A DNA stretch of 64,000 nucleotides, from contig DVFL01000002.1 of assembly GCA_018713255.1 (NCBI GenBank), positions 1 through 64,000 on the forward strand, given 5' to 3'. The notes under the pieces are model-generated. The model did no database searches. It had not been told where the DNA came from and worked only from the letters and a program-made list of their open reading frames with translations. This stretch comes from Candidatus Cottocaccamicrobium excrementipullorum. GTDB taxonomy: Bacteria > Bacillota > Clostridia > Lachnospirales > Lachnospiraceae. The translations under genes and the position numbers were made by a program. Below are positions 34,038-43,076 of the stretch, piece after piece. The first letter of the stretch is position 1. Each line of letters opens with the position of its first letter.

Positions 34038-35130
34038 CCTGTTTTCTCCTTCTGTTCAGTTTTTCCATCGCTTCATTTAGCATTTCTCTTGTTACGCGGT
34101 ATGGATAATGAGCCACATCCGACATCTGGGGAATCCGCTTTGTACACTCTTCCCACTGCTCGCGGGTGATCCCGATTTCTTCTAGGGAAACAGGAAGGTG
34201 CACTGCCCGATTCAGGGAATAAATCCGTTCAAATTCCTGATCCTGATGATCCACTAAAAGAGCAATCAGCACGCCGAAAGCAACCACTTCTCCATGAAGA
34301 TGTTTTTCTTCGATTACCGGATAAACAGTCATGGCATAAAACACAGCATGTGCCAGGCCGCTGTTGTAATCCGGTGTAAAATCTTTCGTCAAAAAGATGG
34401 ATGCAATTCCCGTGGTAACGATAATTGCCAGTACAGCCTGCTCTACCTCATAGGTACAATGGCCGTTTATATGATCATTCAAAGCTTTTTCTCCATATTC
34501 CAGCAAAGGATCCCGGCACATTCTGCTTACTGCAACGCCCAAAGCGGTAAAATGCTCCAGCCTCTCCCCCTTGGAAGAAATCTCCGCTTCGTAATACTTT
34601 GCGTAAGTGTCCCCAAGACCGGCCCACATATATTGGCTGGGCGCCTTGGCAATAATCTCCGTATCAATAAAAGCATGCATCACCGGGCGGACAAAAAAGC
34701 GGGGTTCGAGAAAGGTCCCGTCTTCATTGTACATAATAGAGACTGCTGTGCAGGCAGAACAGTTAGAAGCGATGGTCGGGAAGGCAAATACTGGCTTGTC
34801 ATCGGTGATGCATAAACATTTTACCGTGTCCAAGGCTTTTCCGCCGCCTACTCCAAACACCATATCTGCCTCTTGATACTGGGGAAGCCGGCGCAGCCTT
34901 TCTACTGTTTCATCGGTGCAGTTTTCTCCGTAAATTTCTTTTCCGATAATCGTCAGCCGCGTCTGATCCGTATAAGCCTTTATCTTGTCATAAGCTGCAT
35001 TCAATGCCTTTCTTCCGCCAATAACCAGAACCTTTCTTCCGTAAGATTCACACACTGGACCAATTTTGTCATAAATCTGATCTCCGATAGAATAATTCGG
35101 CAAATGTACTTCATAATTTTCCAGTTTCAT
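34030..35130 (-). CDS. GldA/YbdH-like iron- or zinc-dependent dehydrogenase under T-box control
   Basis: 366 residues: NAD site MVFGVGGGKALDTVKCL, then FPTIASNCSACTAVSIMYNE, ligands Asp (AGLGDTYAKYYEAEIS), His (NSGLAHAVFYAMT) and His (LHGEVVAFGVL). It is clearly different from the GldA at 24292 and closer in feel to the glycerol-dehydrogenase-like group that includes E. coli YbdH/HcxA, which reduces 2-oxo acids. Start ATG 35130 follows GAGAGGAG. Its mRNA begins with a T-box reading UGG, so a role in tryptophan-derived metabolism (for example an indole 2-oxo/hydroxy acid) is an inference worth testing. Confidence 0.8.
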   Translation of the reverse strand: MKLENYEVHLPNYSIGDQIYDKIGPVCESYGRKVLVIGGRKALNAAYDKIKAYTDQTRLTIIGKEIYGENCTDETVERLRRLPQYQEADMVFGVGGGKALDTVKCLCITDDKPVFAFPTIASNCSACTAVSIMYNEDGTFLEPRFFVRPVMHAFIDTEIIAKAPSQYMWAGLGDTYAKYYEAEISSKGERLEHFTALGVAVSRMCRDPLLEYGEKALNDHINGHCTYEVEQAVLAIIVTTGIASIFLTKDFTPDYNSGLAHAVFYAMTVYPVIEEKHLHGEVVAFGVLIALLVDHQDQEFERIYSLNRAVHLPVSLEEIGITREQWEECTKRIPQMSDVAHYPYRVTREMLNEAMEKLNRRRKQDE

Positions 35131-35161
35131 TTTCCTATTCTCCTCTCTCTTTTGTGCAATC

Positions 35162-35436
35162 AAAAAAGCCCTTGTCCCTGAAAACTGCAGGGACAAGAGC
35201 TGTCTAATTTCAACGCTCCTGCGGTGCCACCCGGCTTGATGCACTGCGCATCCACTCGCTGCATACCATCATATGCATTCTTTGATAACGGAGTCTGTTC
35301 TCCGGCTCGTCTACTTACTGTACAGGTTCAACTCGCCCTCAGAAGCCCATTCGCTTCAGGTCAGCCTGCGGCGTTCCACCCTCTGCCGCTCTCTGGGAGG
35401 CATCTGCTGAAGTTACTTGCTCTTCCTCTTTGGTTT
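35162..35436 (-). ncRNA. T-box leader, specifier UGG (tRNA-Trp)
   Basis: The minus strand carries stem I with the AGAGAG element (CCAGAGAGCGG), the GAA-UGG-GCUUCUGAG specifier segment (UGG at 35349-35347) and the antiterminator T-box GGGUGGCACCGC (35232-35221). Then comes a terminator, CUUGUCCCUG...CAGGGACAAGG-GCUUUUUUG (35200-35162). All hallmarks are in the right order and spacing. Reading the specifier after GAA points to tryptophan; I am less sure of the codon than of the T-box itself. It directly precedes the dehydrogenase/YkvI operon. Confidence 0.9.
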
Positions 35437-35442
35437 GTTAAC

Positions 35443-35471
35443 ACTTTACCATCAAAAAGTATAAATGTCAA
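35443..35471 (-). promoter_or_regulatory. Promoter of the T-box operon
   Basis: TTGACA (complement of 35466-35471), 17 bp, TAAAGT (complement of 35443-35448). It is back-to-back with the ABC operon promoter. Confidence 0.75.
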
Positions 35472-35518
35472 CGGCAAATTTCCGAAGAATCATTCCACAT
35501 TCCCTCAGTCCCCTTCTC

Positions 35519-35547
35519 TTGACACTTCAAAATCACTTAAATATAAT
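35519..35547 (+). promoter_or_regulatory. Promoter of the plus-strand sugar ABC operon
   Basis: TTGACA (35519-35524), 17 bp, TATAAT (35542-35547): a full consensus promoter. A strong promoter on a sugar operon usually implies a repressor, but no operator is obvious. Confidence 0.8.
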
Positions 35548-35608
35548 GTTAGCATCGGTGTGTATTTATTGCAGTGATAAAGAAACCTACATCAGGGAGG
35601 AAACAAAA

Positions 35609-36724
35609 ATGAAAATCATACTGCAGAACCTTACAAAAGAATTCCCTGCCAGGGGAAAGAAAACTTCCGGAAACGTTATGGCTGTGGATCATTTTTCCTG
35701 TCAGATTCCGGATGGAGAGCTGATGGGATTGTTAGGCCCTTCCGGCTGCGGAAAAAGTACTACCTTGAATCTTCTTTGCGGCCTGGAACAGCCTACAGAA
35801 GGAAAAATTTTCTTCGGTGAGGAAGATGTTACCACACTCTCGCCCGAACTCCGGGGAGTAGGAATGGTTTTTCAGAATTATGCCCTTTATCCTCACTTAA
35901 CCGTACGTCAAAATATCCGATTTCCCCTGGAAAATTTGAAAGGAAAGGACCGTCTCTCCAAAGAAGAAATGGAGAAACGGGTAACCGAAACCGCCCGTCT
36001 GGTTCAGATTCAGGAACTGATGGACCGAAAACCCGGCGAGCTTTCTGGAGGCCAGCAGCAGCGTGTGGCGATCGCCCGCGCTCTGGTAAAATTCCCCAAA
36101 TTATTGCTTTTAGATGAGCCGCTCTCCAATCTGGATGCCCGTCTGCGCCTTCAAACCCGGGAGGAAATTCGAAAAATCCAGAAAAAAACCGGGATTACCA
36201 CGGTATTCGTTACCCACGATCAGGACGAAGCAATGAGTATCTGCGACCGGATCGCCGTTATGAAAAACGGAATTCTCATGCAGCAGGGAAAGCCTCAGGA
36301 GGTTTATGATCATCCAGCCAATCTGTTTGTGGCTAAATTCCTGGGCACGCCTCCCATTAATGTATTTTCCGGAACGGTCAGCAAAGAGCGCCTTCTCATC
36401 GGGGGCCAGCCGGTGCTGTCTGTTCCAGGAGTGGCTGACCAGAACGTATGGGTGGGAATCCGGCCTGAGGGCTTTCTGATCCGCCCAGATGGTCCGCTGG
36501 AATGCGAGATGAACCGGATAGAGGTGATGGGAAGAGACATCAGCGTAATCTCCACTCATGCCGCCTGTACAGAAGGAACCCTCCGCTCTATTATCAGCGC
36601 CGAAACCGCCCCGAAGGAAGATGCAAAAACAGTGCGGTTTGCCTTAAAACCAGAAAAAGTTTTTCTGTTCCACGCTGAGACTGAAGCCGTGATTCCAGTA
36701 TCCGGAGAAAGGAAGGAGTCATGA
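35609..36724 (+). CDS. Sugar ABC transporter ATP-binding protein (UgpC/MsmK-type)
   Basis: 371 residues: Walker [11 protein letters not shown]-loop [12 protein letters not shown], signature [15 protein letters not shown], Walker [18 protein letters not shown]-loop [11 protein letters not shown], then a C-terminal TOBE/OB domain ([22 protein letters not shown]) typical of sugar importers. Start ATG 35609 follows GGGAGG; the ORF track extends over the promoter. It overlaps the first permease by ATGA. Unlike many Gram-positive sugar systems, which share one MsmK, this operon brings its own ATPase. Confidence 0.93.
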   Translation: MKIILQNLTKEFPARGKKTSGNVMAVDHFSCQIPDGELMGLLGPSGCGKSTTLNLLCGLEQPTEGKIFFGEEDVTTLSPELRGVGMVFQNYALYPHLTVRQNIRFPLENLKGKDRLSKEEMEKRVTETARLVQIQELMDRKPGELSGGQQQRVAIARALVKFPKLLLLDEPLSNLDARLRLQTREEIRKIQKKTGITTVFVTHDQDEAMSICDRIAVMKNGILMQQGKPQEVYDHPANLFVAKFLGTPPINVFSGTVSKERLLIGGQPVLSVPGVADQNVWVGIRPEGFLIRPDGPLECEMNRIEVMGRDISVISTHAACTEGTLRSIISAETAPKEDAKTVRFALKPEKVFLFHAETEAVIPVSGERKES

Positions 36725-37611
36725 AACGAAATCATTTTAAAGCCTGGCTTTACCTTCTCCCGGCTCTTCTTTTCTTGATTTTTTTTATGGTATATCCATT
36801 AATTGACGTACTGGTATATTCCGTGGAAGAAGGGTATAATTTCGCCTCCCAGACTTATTTCGGCGTAGGCCTTTACAATTTCTCCTATGTGCTTCACGAC
36901 CCTTATTTTCTTCAGGCCCTTCAGAATACCTTTATTCTGGTGGTCATTACTGTACCGCTATCCACTCTGCTGGCCCTGCTGATTTCTGCTGGATTAAGTT
37001 CCATTAAACCTTTGCGTGAACTGTTTCAGACCATTTATTTTCTGCCCTATGTCACCAATACCCTGGCGGTAGGACTGGTATTTATGATCTTATTTCAGAA
37101 AACAGAGTACACTGACGGGCTGATTAATTTGATCATTGAATTTTTCGGCGGCAATTCCGTGGATTTTATCAACGGTCCTTATTGGGCAAAAATGTTCGTG
37201 CTCTGCGTCTATACGATATGGGTGGTGATGCCCTTTAAAATTCTGGTACTCACCAGTGCCCTGGCCTCAGTCAATGAGGATTACTACAAAGCGGCCCGGG
37301 TGGACGGAACGCCCAAACTTCGGATTTTCACCAAAATCACCCTGCCGATGATTTCACCTATGATCTTTTATCTGGTAATCACCGGCTTCATCGGAGCCTT
37401 TAAAGCTTACAGCGATGCCGTTGCCCTTTTTGGAACAGATTTAAATGCAGCCGGCATGAACACGATTGTAGGCTATGTTTACGATATGCTTTACGGGGAA
37501 AGCGGCGGTTATCCGTCTTATGCTTCGGCAGCGGCTATCCTTTTATTTGCCATTGTCCTTACCGTCACCTGCATTAACCTTCTGGTCAGCCGAAAAAAGC
37601 TCTCCTGGTAG
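36721..37611 (+). CDS. Sugar ABC transporter permease (MalF/UgpA-type)
   Basis: 296 residues, six membrane helices, with the EAA loop YYKAARVDGTPKLRIFTKIT LP pattern near 195-215 that docks on the ATPase. The start is by ATGA overlap with the ATPase gene. It pairs with the next permease to form the channel. Confidence 0.92.
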   Translation: MKRNHFKAWLYLLPALLFLIFFMVYPLIDVLVYSVEEGYNFASQTYFGVGLYNFSYVLHDPYFLQALQNTFILVVITVPLSTLLALLISAGLSSIKPLRELFQTIYFLPYVTNTLAVGLVFMILFQKTEYTDGLINLIIEFFGGNSVDFINGPYWAKMFVLCVYTIWVVMPFKILVLTSALASVNEDYYKAARVDGTPKLRIFTKITLPMISPMIFYLVITGFIGAFKAYSDAVALFGTDLNAAGMNTIVGYVYDMLYGESGGYPSYASAAAILLFAIVLTVTCINLLVSRKKLSW

Positions 37612-37676
37612 TCCTGTCAGGGAATGAAACAGACAACTTGCAGCTGACGCAGCGAAAAAGAAAGGCTGAACAAACC

Positions 37677-38552
37677 ATGGAACATTCTATAAATTATGAA
37701 ACCTTACAAAAGAAAGCAAACTTCCGCACCCGCATTCAGAAAATCGTCATTTACTTTTTTCTGACCGTGTGGGCGATTGTGGTGCTTTTTCCCTTTTATT
37801 GGATGGTGCTCACCTCATTAAAAAGCTACAGCGCCTACAACAGCGAATATGTACCTGCTCTTTTCACCTTATCTCCCACCCTCCAAAATTATGCGGATGC
37901 CTTCACTTCAGTGCCCCTTGTGGGATATTTACTAAATACGGTGATTTTCACCGCAGCTACCACCTTTCTCATGGTATTGGTAAGTGTTCTGGCAGCTTAT
38001 GCCTTTGCCAGACTGGAATTTCGCGGAAAAAACCTGGTGTTTACCTTGTTCCTCTCTCTGATGATGATTCCCAGCGAGCTGGTAGTCATCACAAATTTCG
38101 TCACCATTACCAACCTTGGACTGCGCAGCACCTTCACCGGTCTTGTGCTCCCTTCAGTAACATCAGTCTTTTATATTTATCTGTTGAAAGAAAATTATGA
38201 ACAGGTGCCGGATGAATTATACCGGGCAGCCAAGGTGGACGGAACCTCCGATTTAAAATATCTCTGGAAGGTGATGATTCCCATCTGCCGCCCCACCATT
38301 GTAACCATAACCATTTTAAAAGTCATCGAATGTTGGAACTCCTACGTATGGCCAAGACTGATCACCGACGATCCTGCATATTATCTGGTTTCCAACGGCA
38401 TTCAGGAAATCCGGGAAAACGGTTTCGGCCGTGAGAATATTCCTGCCATGATGGCTGCCGTGGTGGTGATCTCTCTTCCTCTGATTCTGCTGTTTTTAGG
38501 ATTCCGGAAAAAGATCATGTCCGGCGTATCAAGAGGAGGACTAAAAGGATGA
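37677..38552 (+). CDS. Sugar ABC transporter permease (MalG/UgpE-type)
   Basis: 291 residues, six helices, EAA loop YRAAKVDGTSDLKYLWKVMI. I use ATG 37677 (MEHSINYETL) with AAAGG upstream; the ORF track starts at a TTG at 37638. It ends in RGGLKG, the common tail of MalG-type permeases, and overlaps the binding-protein gene by ATGA. Confidence 0.9.
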   Translation: MEHSINYETLQKKANFRTRIQKIVIYFFLTVWAIVVLFPFYWMVLTSLKSYSAYNSEYVPALFTLSPTLQNYADAFTSVPLVGYLLNTVIFTAATTFLMVLVSVLAAYAFARLEFRGKNLVFTLFLSLMMIPSELVVITNFVTITNLGLRSTFTGLVLPSVTSVFYIYLLKENYEQVPDELYRAAKVDGTSDLKYLWKVMIPICRPTIVTITILKVIECWNSYVWPRLITDDPAYYLVSNGIQEIRENGFGRENIPAMMAAVVVISLPLILLFLGFRKKIMSGVSRGGLKG

Positions 38553-40153
38553 TGAAACAGAAGAACACAAGAAAACCTAAACTGGCCTTTCTTCTTGTTC
38601 TGGCAGCGGCAGCTACAGTTCTTTCCGGCTGTCACGGCAAGAAGGAACAGGCGGCATTTACCGTTCCCGATCACTTTGATCTGTCCAAAGATTATGAAAT
38701 TACCTTCTGGGCCAAAAACGATACCAATAAAACGCAGACAGACATTTATCGGCAGGCTATTGCGGATTTCCAGGAGCTTTACCCCAATATCACAGTAAAT
38801 CTTCGCCTATATACTGATTATAACGACATTTACAATGATGTCATTACCAATCTCACCACCGGTACCACTCCAAATGTGTGTATTACTTATCCAGACCACA
38901 TTGCCACTTATCTTACTGGAGATGAAGTGGTGGTCCCTCTGGATGACCTGTTTTGCAATGAGGCTTATGGCCTCGGCGGAAGTGAACTTCTTTTTGACGG
39001 GCCAAAGGAGGAAGAAATTGTCCCTCAGTTTCTGGAAGAATGTCAAATCGGAGGACATTACTACGCCCTTCCCTTTATGCGCTCCACAGAAGCCTGCTAC
39101 ATCAACGTGGATTATGTAGAAGCCCTTGGCTATACTCTTCCGGAAACTCTTACCTGGGATTTTATCTGGGAAGTATCTGAGGCGGCTGCTGCAAAAAATC
39201 CTGACGGGACCTTCAAGCTGAATAATCAGGAGGTTATGATTCCTTTTCTTTACAAATCCACGGACAATATGATGATTCAGATGCTAAAACAGCAAAATGC
39301 CGGATATTCTACCAGCACAGGCGAAGTAGAGCTCTTTAATGACACCACCAAGGAGATTCTGTATACCATTGCCGGCCACACTGCAACAGGAGCCTTTTCC
39401 ACCTTTAAAATTTCCGGTTATCCTGCCAATTTCCTGAATGCCGGTCAATGTGTTTTCGCTATTGATTCCACAGCAGGCGCTACCTGGATGGGAAGCGATG
39501 CTCCTCTGGTGGACATTGCGGAAGAATCTGTGGTGGATTTTGAAACAGCGGTGATGCCCATTCCCCAATACGATCCTGCCCATCCTCAGATGATTTCCCA
39601 GGGTCCTTCTCTTTGTATCTTTAACAAGGAAGATCCCCAGGAGGTTTTGGCTTCCTGGCTTTTTGCCCAGTATATGCTAAGCAATCCAGTCCAAACGGCA
39701 TACTCTGAAACGGAAGGATATGTCCCCGTTACCACAGCAGCCCAGAATTCTCCTCAATATCAGGATTATTTGTCTCGGGCAGGCGAGGATGATTCTACCT
39801 ACTATGACGTTAAGATCAAGGCAGCGAAACTTCTTCTGGAACATGAAGCAGATACCTTTGTGACTCCTGTTTTTAACGGCTCTGCCTCCTTACGAAATGC
39901 TGCCGGACAGCTGATTGAAGAAGTCACCAAATCGGTCCGCAGGAAACAGACTGTAGATGATGCTTATTTGGAAGAGCTTCGCAGCAAAATTACCTCTCTT
40001 TACCACCTGGACGAATTTAGTGGAATGAGCGGGGAGCAAACGGACCTGGGCCCTCTTCCTCTGGCTTCAAAGATTCTGTTAGGAACGTTAGCAGGAATAT
40101 GGATTCTCCTGATTCTCTATGGAGCAGGTTCAAAAATTAAGAAAAGGAATTGA
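38549..40153 (+). CDS. Family 1 extracellular solute-binding lipoprotein with a C-terminal membrane helix
   Basis: 534 residues. Signal peptide with lipobox VLSGC, then the family 1 binding-protein fold (ITFWAKNDTNKTQTDIYRQA; NVCITYPDHIATYLTG; FMRSTEACYINVDYVEALGY). The C-terminus adds LASKILLGTLAGIWILLILY plus KIKKRN, a membrane helix and basic anchor. Most binding proteins lack this, so it could be tethered at both ends or localised differently. It is the last gene of the operon, an unusual order. The sugar is unknown; family 1 binds oligosaccharides and glycerol phosphates. Confidence 0.9.
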   Translation: MMKQKNTRKPKLAFLLVLAAAATVLSGCHGKKEQAAFTVPDHFDLSKDYEITFWAKNDTNKTQTDIYRQAIADFQELYPNITVNLRLYTDYNDIYNDVITNLTTGTTPNVCITYPDHIATYLTGDEVVVPLDDLFCNEAYGLGGSELLFDGPKEEEIVPQFLEECQIGGHYYALPFMRSTEACYINVDYVEALGYTLPETLTWDFIWEVSEAAAAKNPDGTFKLNNQEVMIPFLYKSTDNMMIQMLKQQNAGYSTSTGEVELFNDTTKEILYTIAGHTATGAFSTFKISGYPANFLNAGQCVFAIDSTAGATWMGSDAPLVDIAEESVVDFETAVMPIPQYDPAHPQMISQGPSLCIFNKEDPQEVLASWLFAQYMLSNPVQTAYSETEGYVPVTTAAQNSPQYQDYLSRAGEDDSTYYDVKIKAAKLLLEHEADTFVTPVFNGSASLRNAAGQLIEEVTKSVRRKQTVDDAYLEELRSKITSLYHLDEFSGMSGEQTDLGPLPLASKILLGTLAGIWILLILYGAGSKIKKRN

Positions 40154-40177
40154 TTTTCTGGCGATTTCGACTATAAT
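40150..40177 (+). promoter_or_regulatory. Promoter of the 40251 lipoprotein gene
   Basis: TTGATT (40150-40155), 16 bp, TATAAT (40172-40177). It overlaps the stop codon of the binding-protein gene. Confidence 0.65.
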
Positions 40178-40250
40178 TAACTTGTTCCATCGCTTGCAGT
40201 GATGGTGAATAATAGTTACCAAAATTTATTTTGGAAAAAGGAGACGTATT

Positions 40251-41090
40251 ATGAAAAAGACAATTTCTATGTTACTGGTTCTTTCTATGGCCGGTATGCT
40301 CTCAGGATGCGCCGGCAAAAGCACGGAAACCACAGCAGCTGACACAACAGCCGCTGAATCTGCGGCAGCAGCGGAAGAAACTACAGAAGCTGCCGAAAGT
40401 ACAGCAGCAGAAACCACGGAAGCTGATGGGGCGGATGGAGACGTATTAAACTATGAAGAATACATGGCTGCAGATCTGGATACAGAAGTAACCATTCAGG
40501 CTTATGTTCAGGCAAAACAGGCTTGGTGGGAAGATCAGGCTACCGTTTACGCCCAGGACCAGGACGGCGCTTACTTTATCTACAATGCAGCCTGCTCCCA
40601 GGAGGATTATGATCTTTTAGTTCCTGGAACTAAGATTCAGGTAACCGGATATAAGTCCGAATGGTCTGGCGAAGTAGAAATCATGGACGGAACCATTCAG
40701 GTTCTTGAAGGAGAAGATACTTACGTGGCAGAAGCTCTGGATGTGACAGACCTGCTGGGCACCGATGAGCTGATTGATCATCAGAACCAGTTCGTTTCTT
40801 TCACCGGCATGACGGTAGAAGCTGCCGGCCAGGATGAAAATGGCAATGATGTGGCATTCTTATACAACTGGGATGGTTCCGGCACTGAGGGAGATGATCT
40901 GTACTTTAACGCTTCCTATAACGGCGAAACCTATACCTTCACCATTGAGTCTTATCTCTGTGACAGTTCAACGGAGGTTTATTCTGCGGTAAAGAATCTT
41001 CAGATCGGACAGACGATTGATATGGAAGGATTCTTGTACTGGTACGAGGGCGTTAATCCTCACATCACTTCTGTAACGGTAGCAGAATAA
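40251..41090 (+). CDS. Acidic lipoprotein with an OB-like domain, unknown function
   Basis: 279 residues. Signal peptide with lipobox MLSGC, an Ala/Thr/Glu-rich spacer (~20-60), then a domain with DTEVTIQAYVQAKQAWWEDQ, YAQDQDGAYFIYNAACSQED and VPGTKIQVTGYKSEWSGEVE. The lengths and VxVxGyxs pattern suggest an OB-fold-like barrel, seen twice (second half from ~165). It is strongly acidic and would sit on the outer face of the membrane. I do not know a function. AAAAAGGAG precedes the ATG. Confidence 0.75.
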   Translation: MKKTISMLLVLSMAGMLSGCAGKSTETTAADTTAAESAAAAEETTEAAESTAAETTEADGADGDVLNYEEYMAADLDTEVTIQAYVQAKQAWWEDQATVYAQDQDGAYFIYNAACSQEDYDLLVPGTKIQVTGYKSEWSGEVEIMDGTIQVLEGEDTYVAEALDVTDLLGTDELIDHQNQFVSFTGMTVEAAGQDENGNDVAFLYNWDGSGTEGDDLYFNASYNGETYTFTIESYLCDSSTEVYSAVKNLQIGQTIDMEGFLYWYEGVNPHITSVTVAE

Positions 41091-41105
41091 AACAGCTCAT
41101 TGCTG

Positions 41106-41151
41106 AAAAAGTCCTGCCCCCTTTTTAATCAGGGATGGCAGGACTTTTTTT
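41106..41151. terminator. Bidirectional terminator
   Basis: GTCCTGCC (41111-41118) pairs with GGCAGGAC (41137-41144), flanked by AAAAA and TTTTTTT, between the convergent lipoprotein and SGNH genes. Confidence 0.78.
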
Positions 41152-42199
41152 ATGCCAATCTCTCGCTCAGTCTTTGCGCAATCACTTCATGTCCAAGATC
41201 TGAAGGATGGAGGCCGTCAGAAGAAAGACAGGTAAAGCCGTCCTTTTCCCCCATGATCTCCAAACCGTTAAGATATTCCAGCCGGGGATACTGCTCTTTT
41301 AACTGCTCCACACAAGTTTTTATGGCGTCCCGAAAGGCGGAGGCTTTTGGATCATGGTGAAAATCATGATGATTATAGTACATATCCGTCACCCACACCG
41401 GCTTATCTGGCTGTGCTTCCTTTACCTGGCGGATAAAGGAACCGGCGGCTTCATAAAGCATCTGGGGCGACCACACTCCGATCACATTTACTCCCAGTTC
41501 GAAAAGAGCCATATCCCAGTCCTTCCGCCCGGCGATCCAGGCTCCCATGGCAGAATCCATCCAGGCGCTTCCGGCACAGCCTAAATTAATGCAGTCTGCT
41601 CCCAGAGATTCCACCAGGCGAAAAGCATAAGTTTTAGACATCAGCGAAGCGTTTCCTCCATGAGTGATGGAAGAACCATACACAAGAAGGCGTTTCGCCG
41701 GAAGTTCAGAAGGCTTCGGCGGGCGAATTTTTCCCTGAATTTCTCCCAGAAAACATCCCCAATCGTATGGCAGAAGTATTCTGGTTACCTCTGGAGAAAA
41801 TCCTCTGAGGAAACGGCTGTTCTTCCGGCCGCTCTCCCAGAATTGGCGGATATTGGTAAAATCCTGCTTATGGATAACGATCTGACTTCCCTCTGTGGTC
41901 ACTGCCTGGGGCCCAATCTGATAGCTTCCCTGGAAATCTCCTTGGTAAACCTGAACCATTCCCTGGGAAAGGATAGAAGGAGAAACCGGCATCCGCCGAA
42001 GGCCGATGGATACTTGGCTGCTTTCCATCACAAAACGCAGTTCGCAGCCGCTGACGAACCGAATATTTTTCTGTGCCTTGGAATTTAAGGCTAACCGGAG
42101 GCTTTCTGGAACCCGGCTGAGGCGGCAGTCTTTGTACTCCTGATCATAAATCAGCTCCTGCACATTGTGCAGGAGCATTCCTTGATATTCGTATTCCAT
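41150..42199 (-). CDS. SGNH/GDSL-type esterase with an N-terminal jelly-roll domain
   Basis: About 349 residues. The C-terminal domain has block I LLVYGSSITHGG (Ser), the Gly/Asn blocks (NLGCAGSAWMD; ELGVNVIGVWS) and a closing DGLHPSDLGHEV (Asp-His). The N-terminal ~160 residues look like the beta-sandwich of two-domain acetyl-xylan-type esterases. No signal peptide. ATG 42199 is preferred to the GTG at 42208. As last gene of a sugar ABC operon it probably deacylates the imported oligosaccharide. Confidence 0.83.
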   Translation of the reverse strand: MEYEYQGMLLHNVQELIYDQEYKDCRLSRVPESLRLALNSKAQKNIRFVSGCELRFVMESSQVSIGLRRMPVSPSILSQGMVQVYQGDFQGSYQIGPQAVTTEGSQIVIHKQDFTNIRQFWESGRKNSRFLRGFSPEVTRILLPYDWGCFLGEIQGKIRPPKPSELPAKRLLVYGSSITHGGNASLMSKTYAFRLVESLGADCINLGCAGSAWMDSAMGAWIAGRKDWDMALFELGVNVIGVWSPQMLYEAAGSFIRQVKEAQPDKPVWVTDMYYNHHDFHHDPKASAFRDAIKTCVEQLKEQYPRLEYLNGLEIMGEKDGFTCLSSDGLHPSDLGHEVIAQRLSERLA

Positions 42200-42227
42200 C
42201 TTAAACACATCCTCTCTGGAATCGATT

Positions 42228-43067
42228 TTACCCTTTCATTCCAGTTGTTGCAATCCCTTCCACAAAATATTTTTGTGCAGAGAAGAACAGAATAATCAGG
42301 GGGATTACCGATACCAGCGCCATGGCCATTACCTGATTCCACTGAATATTGGAGGTAACATCAATACTCATGCGCAGAGCCAGGGATAATGGATATTTGG
42401 ATACGGAGTTAATGTAAATATTGGTGTTAAAGAAATCATTCCAAGTCCATAAGAACTGGAACAGTCCGGCTGAAAACAGCGCCGGCTTCAACAGCGGAAG
42501 AAGAATCCGAATAAAGCACTGGAAGGGACCACATCCATCCATGTAGGCAGATTCATCCAAGTCTCTGGGAAGCCCCCGAAGGAACTGAACCATCATAAAG
42601 ACGAAGAAGGGATAACAGCCCACCGCCGCCGGAGCAAAAAAGGTCATATAGGAATCCAGCCATCCCAGCTTATTGAACAGTGAATACCGCGGAATAATAA
42701 TAATCGCATTCGGCAGCATCAAAGTAGCAATCAGTACCATGAACAAAAAGTGATTTCCCGGGAAATCAAATCTGGCGAAGCCGTAAGCCACAATGGAACA
42801 GGATGCCAGGGTCAGCAAGGTAGTAGGAATAACCAGAAGGAAGGTATTAATAAAATACTGAGCGTAGGTGTAAGTTCCTGTGGTCTTCCATCCCTGAATA
42901 AAAGCATCGAAGCTCCATCCTTCCGGGAGAAGGGCCAGGCTTCCGAAAATTTCGTTGTTGGTCTTAAAGCAGGCAAAAAACATCCAAATTACCGGAAACA
43001 GCATTACGATTCCAAATAATCCTAAAAGGATATAAGTAATCACCGTTTTAATTTCTCTTTTTTTCAT
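42228..43067 (-). CDS. Sugar ABC transporter permease (MalG-type)
   Basis: 279 residues, six helices. EAA loop region DLDESAYMDGCGPFQCFIRI, ending in the typical FVEGIATTGMKG. AGGAGG before the ATG, nine bases after the preceding permease gene. No ATPase is encoded here; it may use a shared MsmK-type ATPase or that of the 35609 operon. Confidence 0.92.
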   Translation of the reverse strand: MKKREIKTVITYILLGLFGIVMLFPVIWMFFACFKTNNEIFGSLALLPEGWSFDAFIQGWKTTGTYTYAQYFINTFLLVIPTTLLTLASCSIVAYGFARFDFPGNHFLFMVLIATLMLPNAIIIIPRYSLFNKLGWLDSYMTFFAPAAVGCYPFFVFMMVQFLRGLPRDLDESAYMDGCGPFQCFIRILLPLLKPALFSAGLFQFLWTWNDFFNTNIYINSVSKYPLSLALRMSIDVTSNIQWNQVMAMALVSVIPLIILFFSAQKYFVEGIATTGMKG

Positions 43068-43076
43068 ACGCTCCTC

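Noticed and set aside
34294-34815. Plus-strand ORF of 173 aa
   Set aside because: Shadow of the GldA-like dehydrogenase on the other strand; no RBS or family match.
35224-35577. Plus-strand ORF of 117 aa
   Set aside because: It is the complement of the T-box leader plus the ABC promoter region.
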